DNA of 64,000 nt from NCBI GenBank assembly GCA_029449235.1, contig JANATG010000019.1:868001-932000 (forward strand), given 5' to 3'. Shown piece after piece: positions 44,019 to 57,400 of this stretch; position 1 is the stretch's first letter, and every line of letters begins with the position of its first letter. Made by a program: the position numbers and the translations under genes. Under the pieces are notes generated by a model, which had not been told where the DNA came from, made no database searches, and saw only the letters and a list, made by a program, of their open reading frames with translations. This DNA is from Linnemannia schmuckeri. Taxonomy: Eukaryota; Mortierellomycota; Mortierellomycetes; Mortierellales; Mortierellaceae.

Positions 44019-46139
44019 TTAAACCTCAGCGAGGACAGCGGGCTCCTTGAAGTCCTTGCGCTCAACCTTGGCACCGGTGGTGTTCTCGACATCAGCACCA
44101 GAGTGAAGCTCGAGGAGCTTGCCGAGGTCGAACTTGGGGGCCTTGAGGATCTTGACCTTGCGGACAAAGACGTCACGGAGAGGGTAGATCGACTTGCACG
44201 ACTTCTCAATCTCGGATCCAATGACCTCGGGGACGAACTTCTGGACGAGCTCCTTCAAGTCGCAGGACGAGGCCTGGGCGGTCATGATCTCGAACATCTT
44301 CTTGCGGATCTGGCGGATCTGAGCAGTCTGAGCATAGGTGGTCTTCTTGACCTGGTGAACGCCCTTCTTGGTGAAAGCAACGGCGAAGAGGCGGAGCAAG
44401 TAGCCGTCGGTGGTCTTGACATCGACGTGGGCCTCGATGATAGACTATTTTGTTGCCATAGTAAACAAACAGATTATCGTGTTAAGGCTATTTCTTGCTG
44501 CAGATATCCTGATCTATTCCTGATAATGCTCCTTGGCAAAAGCAACATTCCCTGCCCAAAACACATTCAAAAAGAAATGCCATAAAGGCTGAAGGTCGTA
44601 GACGTTACCTGCCACTTGCGGACCATGGAGCGGAGCTTGTCAGAGGTCATGTCCATACCGTGGAAGTTGGTAAGGCAGTTCTTGCCCTGGACCTCATCAA
44701 CGCGCAGCTTGATCTTGCGGAAGGAGTGCTCCTCGGACTTGTTCAAGTCAGCGAGGGAGATCTCGAGGACACGGCCCTTCAAGGCATCGTTAGCGTTCTT
44801 CATACCCTGGGTGCGGTTGACAAGGGTCTTGCCAACGTTGCGAACTTCGAAAGTCGAAGGAGCCTTGATGTCATACCAGTCCTTGCGGGTGAAGGGGTCA
44901 ACGCTATAAGATGGGAATCATTGATGATGACGGTATCAATATCCAGTGCTCGTGTGAACGTATTGGCATGTATTTCTCTTTGAATGGCGATGTAGGCGTG
45001 GTTTGTTGGTGCCTAACGAGTGCTGGTGTCGCGGCGAAAGACTACTGTCTCACTACTCCTATTTGTCGCCGTGTACACCAGTTGAAGTGATTGAACTAAG
45101 GTTCTTTTGATACTTGGTGGGGAAAGGCCGCCAGTGTGCTGGGTCCGATGGGTGATCGCAGCCAAAGCCTTTGTGATGGCTTTTGACTGTTCGTGTTTTG
45201 TCCTGTGAAAAGACTGCTTGCCAGGAGAGTGCCGGGAACGGGAATAGAGAGTCAGGTTGCGGATTGCTGAAAAAGCAACGAGTGTATGAATGTAACGTCT
45301 CCGCTAGGGCTGATTCGCTGCCATGACTACCCACAAGTAAATCTGGCGCGCACCCCTGTGTCCCGTACGTGGCCTCCTTAGACACCGTTTGTTCTCCGGT
45401 CCTTCTTCCTGCCTTCACTTCCTGTAGTCAAGCGTTTCCTGTGTGTAAGTGTGCGGTGCGGAGGACTAGTCCTGGAACGATACTTTACACCTTCTTCTTA
45501 AGACCCTTCTTTCCCTTCGAGAGACGCCTATTGAGAAGCAGGAAAAAGGTAGCGACTGGTCAGTTCTTTGCTCACAAAAAGAAAACAAGAGCGATCGCCT
45601 ATCGCTCCTTCATAAAAACAGCGCCTTCAACAGCAAGTGGTTTGCGGTTCTTACTTGTTCTTTCCAACGGCTGTTTGTGAGATGTTCGTTTGGTGTTGTT
45701 GAAGCGGAGGTTTGTTGCGCGATCAAGACGCAAATTTTTTTTAGTCAAAAAATTGATCCGGAAGGTGAGGGTTCATAGTAAGTGTTCAGTGGTTGATGCA
45801 CAGTGGATCCCGTAGTTCCCAAATGTTGGTCGATTGATTATATTTTTGGTGAAGTCGAGATCCGGCCAAGAAAAAAAAAACAGATCCAGTCAAGGGGTTA
45901 CAGGTGCCAAGTACGAGTATGTTGTTTCCAGATAATTTTTGAAGATAGGTTCCCGTGGATGGCGATGAAGATGGCAGTGGCGATGATAACGGCGACACAG
46001 AGATAGACGGATATGAGGATAGATGGATAGATGGAATAGGTAACGACGGATGGTTAGCCATGGATGTCTTCATTCTCTATGGTTCGAATCACGACATATG
46101 ATTGGCTCTAATGCAACACAGGTAGCGAGCCGTACCCAT
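44019..46139 (-). CDS. RPS1: Small-subunit ribosomal protein eS1 (S3a)
   Basis: Five exons, in coding order 46139-46136, 45670-45655, 45527-45489, 44903-44609 and 44444-44019, give 259 residues. eS1 is an essential 40S subunit protein near the mRNA exit site. The sequence reads [60 protein letters not shown] and so on, with the C-terminal KSIYPLRDVFVRKVKILK typical of the family. Length matches the usual 255-265. No ATG precedes the AVGKNK exon in frame. An acceptor (aaacag) sits right there, and the only suitable ATGG followed by gtacgg is at 46139, giving a four-base first exon. The gene is intron-rich near its 5' end, as is common for ribosomal protein genes. Confidence 0.92.
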
Positions 46140-47115
46140 AATGAAGTTGAATAGTTAAAAGAGAAGGAGCCTCGGCAAGCCCACACTGCCTGTGCTGATA
46201 TTCTCCCCTCTTTGCAACTTTGCATGGCTCTAGCACGCTCAAATTGACAGATGAGGCGCAACACCTATGGCAATGCAACTCACACGATCAAATTATTCAC
46301 AGTCATGTGACCATATGGCTCGCTTAAAGTTTGTAATTTGCCAAACTAGTCGTGATCAATATAGAAAAGAAAATAGTTATCCATGGTTACAATAGACACT
46401 CGATAGTCATTGCTAGACTTCACCATTGTTTCTTTTCTCGCGTTCATAAAAGTGAAAGAGGTGAAAGTAGCACGTCCTTTTCATCTCTGCTAATGGACTA
46501 CTGCATACTAATTGGCAAATTAGGCGCGGGCGTGGCATAGAGACACATTACGCCGCTCTGTCTCTCAACCATAGTTTGGTATCCTACCTGCAACTAATAA
46601 ATTGCATCTATTCCTACTCTCAACCACAGCATCAAGGCCAATGAATGCCTAAACCTTGTTCAAAAGAAAATCATCCTATCGTTTGTCTTACCAGAGTTCG
46701 AAGGATTCGATTCCCCTGGACCTTGGACGGCAGGGTATCTATTTTTACAGAGCTAAATGCAAACCCAGGGAATCCCGCGACTTTGAGCCTTGCCCCCCCC
46801 CCCCCCCCCCCTCTTCTCTCTCTCCCTTTCTCAGAGCATCGCATTCTCTTCTTTCTACATGTATTATTTTAATTCCTTGGTGAAGATTCCGAGTCCGTTC
46901 ACATATTACACAGGTCCCTCAGGCTACCAGGCACAAGGACCTGGAAATCCTTTATATGTTGCAACTGTCGGTATCTTTTTCTGTTTTCTTTTTTTTTTTT
47001 CTTTTTTCTCTTCGAAACTCTGCCCTTCCCCATTACACCTACAAGTTTTTACACAACTCTTACAACCTAACCCTTTATCCTTCCCTCTACCACACACACA
47101 CACGCTACTACCACC
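46140..47115. other. Divergent promoter region between eS1 and the Kre9-like gene
   Basis: Holds a C-run near 46793-46811 and long CT-rich leaders (46811-47115) for the wall-protein gene. No gene is supported. Confidence 0.6.
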
Positions 47116-47778
47116 ATGAAGTTCATCACCTCCATCGCCATTGCCACCACCGCCGTCGCTGCCGTCTCCGCCCAGACCATTGCCATCAAGTATGTCTCTC
47201 TTGATCCATTTCCTCGCTCAGTCTCTCACAAAACCAACTTCTGTTCAGATTCAACCTCATTTCTCCTTTTTCCTTACAATCTGACAACTCATGCCTTTCT
47301 AACTGATTTTTGTTCTGTTTGGCTTCATTTGTGCCATAGCGACCCTAACGTTGGTTCTATCTGGAAGGCCGGTGCCGAAAACTACTTGCGTTGGTCCGGA
47401 TCCTGCAAGACCTTGGGCCCCAGAGCTAAGAACGTCACCGTCTCGCTCATGAAAGGTCCTGCCGATCGCATTGGATTCGTTGCCAAGTTGGGAGAGATTG
47501 ACTGCTCATCCGATAACGCCGTCAACGCCATGATGAAGGTCGCGGCCGATCAGGCCCCCGGAAAGTACTCGCTCGAGATCGGCACCAACCCCGTCTCGTA
47601 CTCGCCCATCTTTGATATCATCAACCCCTCTGCTGTTGCCCCTGCCCCCGCTTCTCAGCCTGACACCCCTGCCCCCGCTCAGCAGCAGAAGGATACGAGC
47701 GGTGCTGGTGCTTTGACCGCTGGCTCCATGGTTGCCGCTGCTGGTGTTGCTGTCGCTGCCCTCCAGTTCATCCTCTAA
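47116..47778 (+). CDS. Kre9/Knh1-type secreted, probably GPI-anchored protein
   Basis: Two exons (47116-47189, 47340-47778) give 170 residues. A signal peptide (MKFITSIAIATTAVAAVSAQ) precedes a single Ig-like domain of the fungal Kre9/Knh1 N-terminal family: INDPNVGSIWKAGAENYLRW, NVTVSLMKGPADRIGFVAKL and APGKYSLEIGTNPVSYSPIF, with two cysteines probably forming a disulfide. A Pro/Ala/Gln-rich linker follows, and the hydrophobic tail (SMVAAAGVAVAALQFIL) is typical of GPI attachment. Such proteins are abundant at the fungal surface and linked to beta-1,6-glucan assembly. The 150-nt intron is confirmed by the phase of the IND codon. A CT-rich leader suggests strong expression (inference). Confidence 0.88.
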   Translation: MKFITSIAIATTAVAAVSAQTIAIKYVSLDPFPRSVSHKTNFCSDSTSFLLFPYNLTTHAFLTDFCSVWLHLCHSDPNVGSIWKAGAENYLRWSGSCKTLGPRAKNVTVSLMKGPADRIGFVAKLGEIDCSSDNAVNAMMKVAADQAPGKYSLEIGTNPVSYSPIFDIINPSAVAPAPASQPDTPAPAQQQKDTSGAGALTAGSMVAAAGVAVAALQFIL

Positions 47779-50700
47779 ATCCCAGAGAATCAACAACCAT
47801 AGCGCCAGATTTTTCACGGCATACCATCCGCACTCGACACTGAACACTCCTCCAACAACACCATAAAAAGGAAGGCAACGACTAACAAACTCATGGAAAT
47901 CTGATCAAAAGGAGGGCTTCAAGAAACAACAACAAAAGGGAGAGGCACGCACATTCTTCGATCCATTTTCTCTTTTTCTTCCCAAAACTCGGGAAACAAT
48001 AATAGTGACACGAGTTTAGGTTAGAGGGTGTAACTCGAAAAAAAAAAATCAAACAACCCACAAAACGCACACGACCGTGTGCTGTGGGTTGGCTCCTTCC
48101 CCTTTTGTTCCTCTTTGTTGTTGACCCAAGAATAACCCTTTTGTTTACAAGATCTCCATTCCCCTATCCTCCAATCCGTCCTTGCTCTTCTTTTTGTCCC
48201 ACAAATTTCCTTTCTTCCGATGTCTTTCTTTTCCTTCTTAATGACCATGCTCTCAAAAATAAAAAATACAATTTTAAAAAAAAAAATCTATCTTGAGTTT
48301 TTCTGAATGCACTTTTGATTCGATCGCCCACTCCCCTCTTTCGAGGCAGCACCACTAGTTGGACCTTTATTGTTTCCGGGTGTCTTTGGATGGCACCACT
48401 GTCTGTACTGCATTCGTCAACGTGATTTCGCGATGGCTTTCCTTTGGGTTCGAAGGTGAGCGAATGAGGTTCACAGAGAAATGGGTTACATCCTCGTCAG
48501 CATCTGATCAATTCTTCCCCCACCTCCTCACATATCAGATCCATTATCTCTCCCACTCGCTCACATACCCGGTGAATATCTGGCAACTAAAATAAAAAAA
48601 AAAAAAAAAAAAAAGTGCCCAGCTGAGATGTAGGCGCTGAGATTCACGCTAGAGGAGGGGCTGACCTAAACTTCTTTGTAACTCTCCAATTGATATGTGA
48701 TTTTACCTATATTTTTGTTGAGATACACAGAAGTCTCAATACCAAGGCGATACCATCGCAATTACCGATCCATGATCATGCTGACAATGATGACGAAGCA
48801 GGGATCGTCTTTGAAATAGACAGAATCGTGAACCCTGGCCCCGATCCTGAAATTACCGGTACTCGATGATAATGACGAAGGCACACCAAAGGGCGATAAG
48901 AAATGGGTTTGGGCTTACCCAAGAGATTGCTATCCCCCCACCCCATCGACCAATGAGCTTCCTTCATGGTACCTGCACAAAGGGGACACGGCAAAGCCAC
49001 TCTATGTCCCAATGGTACATGTATGCATTACCCATCTCACTGTATGAAGAAAAACGACGAATGCTTCAAAGCTGCTTTGTGTCTTTGTAACCAACTCACT
49101 GCACTGTGCAACCCTTACTGAGGGATGAATTTGATACAAAAAAAGGTGCCTTCAAAAAAAGAAGGGGACATGGGTGGAGCCATGGGTGAGAGATAAAATG
49201 AAATGGGAGATATGCACCTTCGAGATTACTTTGTTCGGAGTTGAATGAAGCTCCTGTTTGGGACATTGACCTTCTTCGTTATTTAAGATTATGTACTTAA
49301 TGGGACCGCTCAGTCAGCAGTTAGTTGCTGGGGCGCCCTATTCATCGCTCTGACCTTCCCTACACCTTGAAGGTGACACTGGTCTATACTCATGGAGGCG
49401 ATGATGAAGTTGAAACCTAGGAGGTACGTTGATGCCTTGAGCGTACCTGAATTAGCAATCTGCCTCGAATATGCAGCTACACAAGAATGCAGTCCTGAGT
49501 GGTTGAGTAAGGCATGCCTTGCTCATCATCGGCGGGCGCGTGCTTTACGTGTTCACGGTTTTGCTACCTCAAAGCGGAAAGTCTATGTCAGCATCAATCG
49601 CAAATGGGCAGGCGGTTGAACATAAGAAAATGATCTCAATTGTGATTCACCCAACTCAGATGTTTCGATCATTTATCTCTTTTCCTCTCTTCTCATCTCC
49701 TTGTACTTCTTCGCGCTCGCAGTGCAAAAAAAAAAAAAAAGAAAAATGCCCGACACCCATTTGCCTTTTCTTCCACCCCTTTGGGCGTTTCGAAAATAAA
49801 AAGCCGTTTAAAGTTGCAGGAAAAGTTAAACAAATATTGACAGACGCCCTGCCTTTACCTTCGTGGCCACCGTGCTCTCTTGTATGATTGTCTTTTGTTA
49901 GCTTGTTGCCTTTTTGTCTTTCACACAATCTGCATAATGAGAAATCGAAAAGGACGCATAGCATAATCAGCACGGTTCCCTTTTTGCTTTACACCTGGCC
50001 CTTTATTTGTCTTATTTCTTTTTAGTTTTTTGTTTATTTGGTCAAGTCGGAGGATACAACTTAACATGTTTATTCTATACACATGTCTCTTGTTTGACTT
50101 TCTCGTTCACATTTATGAACCCAAATGAGCAGGTTGGAGCGCGCTGCTACTGCTCGAAGAATGGGGGAAAGAAGAAGAGGAAAGGACGTGTAGGTGGTCC
50201 ATGTTGGTCTTCTTTCTGCACGTAAAAAATGAGCTGCGCCGAGAGAACTATTTCACCGTGCCATAATAGGTTTGGGACTGAAAACAACTAGAAAACAAAG
50301 ATGGGGGAGAAAGTGGGAGGGAGTGGTGTATTTTATTAACAAGGGGGAAGGAGAGTAAGTGAGCAAAATAACAAAGTGAGCAGTACCGTGTGCGCGGCAT
50401 GCAACAACTATGCCTGCCCGTCTGGCACCTAACAACGAAAATTAGCTGGCAATTTAGGTGGATGGGATGGAAGAAGGATAGGGAGGAGGGGGTTCAATTG
50501 TTCAGTCTCTAGAACAGAGATCGGTTGGGCTGGTTGAGATGACCGGGATGGCTGGGATGGGATGGGTTGGGTTGGTCTTGCTTACTGACGGACACAAAAA
50601 AAACACTCAATGCTCATATTTTTTTTTTTTTTGCTTTGTTGTTGTCCCACTTCCATTTTGGATGGGTTCAAAATTCGAGGGCCGTAACTCGAGTGTCGTA

Positions 50701-52615
50701 CGGACGCTAGCCAAAAGCGAAGGAGAAAGGGAAGCAAGGAAATGGAGGGAAGTGAAGAGAAGGGAGGGAGGGCTGACCTGATCCACAAGCAAAGTCAGAA
50801 AATGGAAGACGACATTATTTCCTTGTTTGAAAAACATGAAAAAAAAAAAGTGTTGGAGAGGTAAAATAACTACTGTTGGGAACATTTTCGGCTGGGCTTG
50901 GCTGTGGATTGACACGCCCCTTTTTTTCTTTGTTCTTTCTTCGTCGTTTGTGAACGTAGAAAAGGGGCAAAGAAGAAAGGAAGGAGGAAAAGCTCTGGCC
51001 AGTGCTTTTTAAGATGCGACTAGTGGATAAGGATAAACTAGGGCTGGTTCTCGGCCTCCTTGACAGTAAAGCAAAGAAAGAAGGAAAGGAAGAGAAGGTG
51101 TTGCCTTTTTTCTTCCTTCCGAGAGAAACAAACAAGCAATGGTATTGAAGAAGGCATTTCGTGATATATAAATATGCGATCAAAGACTGTTGTTTTTGCT
51201 TGTGATGGAAACATTGTCAATGGTAGGCACCCTACAAGTCTCACCCATTCTGACAGACCATGACTTATGACTGATGGATGGGAACCCCCTTTTTGTCTCG
51301 CTCTTTGCTTTATTGGATGTACAGTACATATGTCTCGTTGACATATCCCTCCTCTTGTGCCTGTTGAGCACATTTCAATCCCGTCGTTGTTCGTTATTCG
51401 TTGTTTCGTTGTTCGTTATTTTGTCTGCCCTCATTTTTTCCTTTCATTTTCCTCTCTCTCTTCTCTCCTCCTTTTCCCTCTTTCTGCACCCACTCTCTTT
51501 CACCTCCTCGTCTCTCGCTCCATCGACCATCACTCGCTCTCTTACTTCTCTCTCCATCACTTTATACCCCTTCCCTTCTGGATCATCCCTTCCGTCCCCT
51601 CCACTCCACTCCTGCTGCTGCCATCCGTCGAGGTACTCGATCTCATCCTCACTCCCTCCATCCCCATCCTACCCACTCTTCACACAACATACACACTCAC
51701 AAGCATACATATACACTCCGAAACCCATTCTCACACTCACACGTACACTTACACTTACACACAAACCGCATAACCATACACACATACAGAAACGCTGCAA
51801 CAACACACCTTTCTCTCACTTTACGACCATATGCGCTCCTACTTTTCCTTCTCGATTGCTTCATATCTTGCACCATCCTCCTCTCACCTTTATCTTCCCA
51901 CTATTTACCTTTTTGTTTCGCTGAGTGCTCCCCGAGTTGTTTTCTTCCTTCATGCTTGCTCTACGCTCACTTCCTTTCCTCTGCTGCTCAACGAGCTTCT
52001 CTTTCTCCCGCACCCTCCAATTGCACGCCACGGGGAACGAAAAACAACAAACCATGTTGTCATTATCCAAACCCACTCTTCTCTTTCTCTTGGTTCTTCC
52101 ACATCACCGGGAATGAAAACGTTACCTATACTTATCCTTACATTGATGAGGATGAAGCCAGTGCGTGAACGTGTATGTGTGTTCGTTTTGTGTGGTACTT
52201 GCACTTGTGTTGTGGTGTTCTCCCTACTTGGGTCTTCTATCCTCCTCCTTGTCCTCTTCCTCATGTTATGCGCGATATTGTTATTTCTTTGTGTTTTCCG
52301 CTTTGTCCTGCTTTTGCACTTCTCAACACACCCCTTTGTCTTTTTTCTTCTCTTGTTCTCCCCCTCTTCGCTTGTCCTCTTTAATTACCCTCACTCATTT
52401 CCCTTGTGTTCGTTTCAAAACAACTAACAACAGAGCACGCTTTTCCGCCTCTTATTTTTCTTGACCCAATTTTGCACTCTCTTAGACTTGAATAACAAAC
52501 ATACACCTTACTGAAGCAGAGTTTCTTGCCTCCTCCTCCTTCTCCTCCCTGTCAACCTTCGCTATATACAACAACCATCCCGTTCGGCCACCCCCCCCCA
52601 TACCCACATACCATT
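47779..52615. other. Gene-poor region of 4.8 kb
   Basis: It contains an A-run at about 48593-48614 and a coding-like scrap at 48740-49040 (KKWVWAYPRDCYPPTPSTNE, no gene structure found). The stretch from about 51400 to 52600 is a very long CT-rich tract in front of the G beta gene. Several long plus-strand frames across that tract are Ser/Leu/Pro/His-rich and are composition artefacts. Confidence 0.6.
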
Positions 52616-54489
52616 ATGAGTACCGACATTGCAGAGCGCATCGCCAACGCGCGCAGGGAGGCTGAATTCCTCAAGGAAAAGATCAGAGAGTCGAGGGCTG
52701 TCCTCAACGACGCGCAATGTAAGTAGTGTACCAACTTGTGAATATATGTGCGCCAGAAAGAAAAAAAAAAAAAAAAAAAAAAACTCGAAAGAAGAATGAA
52801 TCCACAAGCACGACAACAGCACAAGTGAACTAACTCCAATGGACCGTGTTTGACATGTGTGTTCTATTATTTATCTATCTCTCAATGTGGAATGTCGACA
52901 CTTCATCATCTGGACCAACAACGACTTGTCATCTCTATAGTAAAACTGATGTCACAGGAGTTGGCACCCTTGAACCGTCTCAACATTCGCATCCGTCGCG
53001 TGCTCAAGGGCCATCTGGCCAAGATCTACTCCATGCACTGGGCCTCGGATAAGCGGCACCTTGTCTCGGCCTCGCAGGACGGTAAGCTGATTGTCTGGGA
53101 CGCTTATTCGACCAACAAGGTCTATGCCATCCCCCTGCGCTCGTCCTGGGTCATGACCTGCGCCTATGCGCCAACGGGCAATTTCGTCGCCTGCGGTGGT
53201 CTTGACAACATCTGCTCCATCTACAATCTCCGCACAAGGGAAGGATCCGTTAAGGTCGCCAGGGAATTGAGCGCTCACTCTGGATATCTCTCCTGCTGTC
53301 GCTTCCTCAACGACCGCCAAATCCTCACCTCCAGTGGAGACATGAGCTGTATGCTCTGGGATCTGGATGCCGGTGTCAAGTTGCAGGAGTTTAACGACCA
53401 CACTGGAGACGTCATGAGGTAACGAGAGAGAATATGGGAGGACTTTCTGTGCCCGTATTCAGTCTGTGCCTCTGCTGCTGTTGTTCAACTATCCATAATT
53501 GCTCGCGCTCTCTAAATGACAAACAAATCTTCCTCCACTCTATTCACACTGCTTCCTTTTTTTTTTTTATCTCTCTCCTCCATTAATTGTATTTGGCCCC
53601 GTGCGTCGTCGCCAACTTCGTTTTGGATAACACAACAACAACATCCAACAGTTTGGCCCTCTCACCTGACCAGCGACTCTTTGTCTCGGGAGCTTGCGAT
53701 TCGACCACAAAAGTCTGGGATCTCCGAACCAGTCGCTGTGTCCAGACCTTCACTGGCCATGAGTCCGACATCAACTCTGTCCAGTACGTATCCTTGGCAA
53801 TTAGGCATTATGAAGGGGGCTTTTTATGGCAGACAGGATTTTCACAGTACCTAGACAAGGAGATGTTGCATGATTTGACAATTGCAACATGGCAAAGCAA
53901 AAATAGGAAACGACGCGAACATGAGACGGCAGAATTGCGAAACAGGGAGAGGATAATTTATCGACGCGCAAAGTTTGTACTCATTTGCTAATCATCTTAC
54001 TTTTGTACATATCTATATTGTTGCGATCAAATAGGTTCTTCCCAAGCGGTGATGCATTTGCTACTGGATCCGATGACGCATCATGCCGACTCTTTGACTT
54101 GCGCGCGGACCGGGAATTGAACATCTATACACACGACAGTATATTGTGCGGAGTCACCTCGGTCGCCTTCTCAATTTCGGGACGTCTCTTGTTTGCTGGA
54201 TACGATGACTACAACTGTAATGTCTGGGATGTCCTCAGAGCAGAACGTTGTGGAGTCCTCATGGGCCACGAGAACCGTGTCAGTTGCTTGGGTGTTGCCA
54301 GCGATGGTATGGCCATGTGTACCGGAAGTTGGGATACTACCCTCAAGGTAAATTATGAAACTTTGTTCTTTGTTTTGAGTTAGCCGCTCGTTGAATTATC
54401 TTGTGCTTTTTGGTTTTTTTTTTGTCATGGTTTTCAGAACTAAAACTTGATTGCTTTTGCTTTTGTTTTGTTTGCAGGTTTGGTCGTAA
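52616..54489 (+). CDS. gpb1: Heterotrimeric G protein beta subunit (WD40)
   Basis: Five exons (52616-52718, 52941-53418, 53652-53783, 54035-54347, 54478-54489) give 345 residues. The protein partners with G gamma in pheromone, nutrient and morphogenesis signalling at the plasma membrane. An N-terminal coiled coil (IANARREAEFLKEKIRESRA) is followed by seven WD40 blades. Near-invariant stretches include GHLAKIYSMHW, LVSASQDGKLIVWD, IPLRSSWVMTCAYAPTGNFV, ACGGLDNICSIYNLRTREG and FATGSDDASCRLFDLRAD. The last exon codes only VWS and stop, completing the terminal LKVW of the final blade. Length fits the family (340-360). The start is the first ATG after an exceptionally long CT-rich leader. Confidence 0.96.
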
Positions 54490-57400
54490 ATACAACAACG
54501 ACACTCATGAGCAGGAAAACAATCATCCAACAAATATACACACCAAAACAAAACAAACAACAAAAACTGAAAAACAGCGACTGGGAAGCAAGCGTCGCGT
54601 GGAGTCCAAAAAATATATCAACAAACAACAAAACAACAAACAAACAAACAAAAAACAAAAATCTGCAACAAAAACATCTCACCCTCAATATACTTTTCTC
54701 TTATCTATCAGCGATAATACTATGTCTTCGTTTTCTTTAATACATCTCTCTCATATTCAAAAACGAGGCTAGTGAAATTGTGTTTTGTTTGTGCTCTCCT
54801 GCTCTTCCTTGGTGCGACACGGTTGCCAAGGGGTCGAATTGGGGTGCGTTGCGAAAAGTAGTATTTCAGGTGGGACCAAGGAAGCAGGGATCGGAATGAG
54901 AAAAAAAAGGGCATCAATCAGGTGCGTTATTCCCGATGTCCCACAAAAAAAGGTTATTGGTCTCAGATATGACGAATGTCGTTGTTCCTTTCTGCGTTCG
55001 AGCACATGTTGTTATTTTCGGAGGTTAGGGTAATAAAAAACTAGCTTCGGTGGATAAGAAGAGAATGGGATAGGCGATTGTTTATCTGGCTTTGGTTGTG
55101 CTTGATGCTGTTATTTTCTTTTATTTCTTTCAAGTTGAAGTATTCAAATTTAATAAACAACTGAATAGAAAAAAAAAATTGGTTGAGGCCCACACCCCAC
55201 CGAGGACGTACTTCGTCGTCGATGCAATGGAGGATTTGCATTCTGTCTTGTGGATCCTTCCTTTCCACTATTACTTCTCTCATGATGGATATGCGAAGCT
55301 TTTTCTGTTCGACTGTGCTGGAGGATTTGAATAGGTAGTTGGCAACATGTAACTGGATAGGTCACCATCTATGAACATAATAACGCAAAATCTCCTTTCA
55401 ATCATCGCCATACTTGAGCGATGAGACTCTAAGATAGTGGGATGCGTTTTTAGGTTTGAAGGAGGGTGGTTTTTCTCTTCACTGGGTAGTTCGACTTTCG
55501 AGCCACTTTTCTTCTAGCAAACTTCGCCTCTTGCTTGAAAGGTTCAAAATTGGGCTGGCCGATTTGGTGTGGAATTGCAAGGCTCACATCCTTTCCTCAT
55601 TTCACAGCCCACCTGGGGATGCGATTCAGGGATTTCAAGGATCGAGTAGAAAGAATGGAGTTGATTTCCTATCATCGAACCCTGAAACACATCTTTGTCA
55701 AAGACGACGTGCCCATTCGATAGCTTTTTTCAATGCAAAGGCATCTTGATGATATGCTTTAAAGTCTCCCGTGTTGTTTTCCAATTGATTCCCACTCTTT
55801 TTCTCGACATGCCACGATTCGGCTTCCATTTTTTTTTATGAATCGTCTCTGAATTTTAGACGATGGACAGAAATTAAGGTAGCCGATTTGGAAACGATTT
55901 TACACGCGCCTCCAATTTTTATTGATCATCTCACTGCACAGCAAATAGGTCGGAGACAGTATGATATCATTTTACTGCTTCTCGCTCGGAGCCTGTACTT
56001 TTTAAAAATACAGTGTCGATTCTTCCATTTCTGCCATTCCACAGCAATGGCTAGGACTAAATAGGCCGTCAAGATTCGTGTTTGAGCACTTTCGTTATTA
56101 GTTTTCATTCACAAGACGACGGACCATCCTTGGCAGTATCCTTTCTTCAAGCTCATTTACACGCCACGCTTGAACGTTCAGTTGATGCCTTTATGTTTGT
56201 ACGCGTTTCTTGCTGTTTTTTTCATGTTCGGGATGACGTAAGGTCTTTAACGGTATCTGAAAGATACTTAAATATCGGTAGCCCTGTGTTGCCTTTTTTT
56301 ATGTAGAGACTCAATTGAGGACAAAAAACGATTCTATAGTTCTTTGTGTCCATGAAACGTTCTTACTGTTCTCGCGGATGTGGCGTCGATTATAGATGTA
56401 GGCTTTGGGAAAACAAAAACCTGACTTGTCAAGTAGGGCAAAATCTTTTCCAGCTTTGGCCGGATCATTCAGATGGTGAGTGGCGCCCTTTCTTAAAGGC
56501 GTGAAAAAGGGATATGTTGTCCGATGATAAGTGGGTCGTTCGACAGGGGCGAGACATGAAGGATCTGACCCTTGCTGACGCATAGAACTCTGATGTAGGG
56601 CCGATAAGAGGCAACAAGCAACTCTCTTTTCTTTGAAGGACTCAATCGCCATCTTTTTCTCTCGTGTCAAACGACGTACGTGACCAATTGCTTTGCTTGA
56701 AAAGGGGTGGCTGAGGATACACGGAAAAAATGAATGTGTCTTTCACCTTTCGTTTCGATCGGGGAAGAGGATGAAAGAGCTTTGGCCGTGGTGTTAATTT
56801 CGATTCCTGGTTGTTTCTGATGGACTTCATTTCGTCAGCTATGATGCGGCCTTTTCCTTTCTTCATTATTTCTTTTTTTCATTTATAGATGTACGATACC
56901 AACACAAGTAGTTGTCAATGGGGCTAGTGTTATAGTTGGGTACTAGTATTATAGAAACGGCGATTCATGGAGAGGAGTGACGGGACCTCTTTCAAGCTGA
57001 CATGCTTACTAGGATGCATTTGTATCGGGGGTCGCTTCTCCTTCGAGTGTCATTCCTTTTGTGATTATGGTGACTCTTGTATTTTTTTCTATTCAGTAAC
57101 CAATGGGCCGAACACGTTTCTCGAGAGATTTTTTGCGCATATCATTGTGTTTAACCAGCGACATGGTGATAGTATGTGAACGCAGTATAATCCTAGATCT
57201 TAAATATTTTATTTTTTGTATTGTTAGCCCATGACAATAGACAAACATTTATCTGCCTCTTGATCTTCTATTCGCGTCACTCGATCCACTGTCTGAAGTT
57301 TCTCTGGTTTTGGCTTTCTATGCAGTGTCCAAAAAAAAGATAAATATACGAGGTCGTTGACAGCAACTGCTTTCAAACTTTGGTATCTTTAGTTTTGTAC

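Noticed and set aside
45786..46073. Minus-strand 95-residue frame considered as eS1 5' exon
   Set aside because: Its sequence has no match to the eS1 N-terminus and offers no in-phase splice to the AVGKNK exon.
46690..46720. tRNA-like B-box (GGATTCGATTCCCC)
   Set aside because: The flanking bases do not pair as a T stem and no A box or acceptor stem is present.
49392..49619. Plus-strand 75-residue frame
   Set aside because: No homology recognised, isolated in a gene-poor region, and no intron or promoter context.
51274..52427. Several long plus-strand frames rich in Ser, Leu, Pro and His
   Set aside because: They follow the CT-rich promoter tract of the G beta gene; no domains, and frames overlap each other with the same bias.
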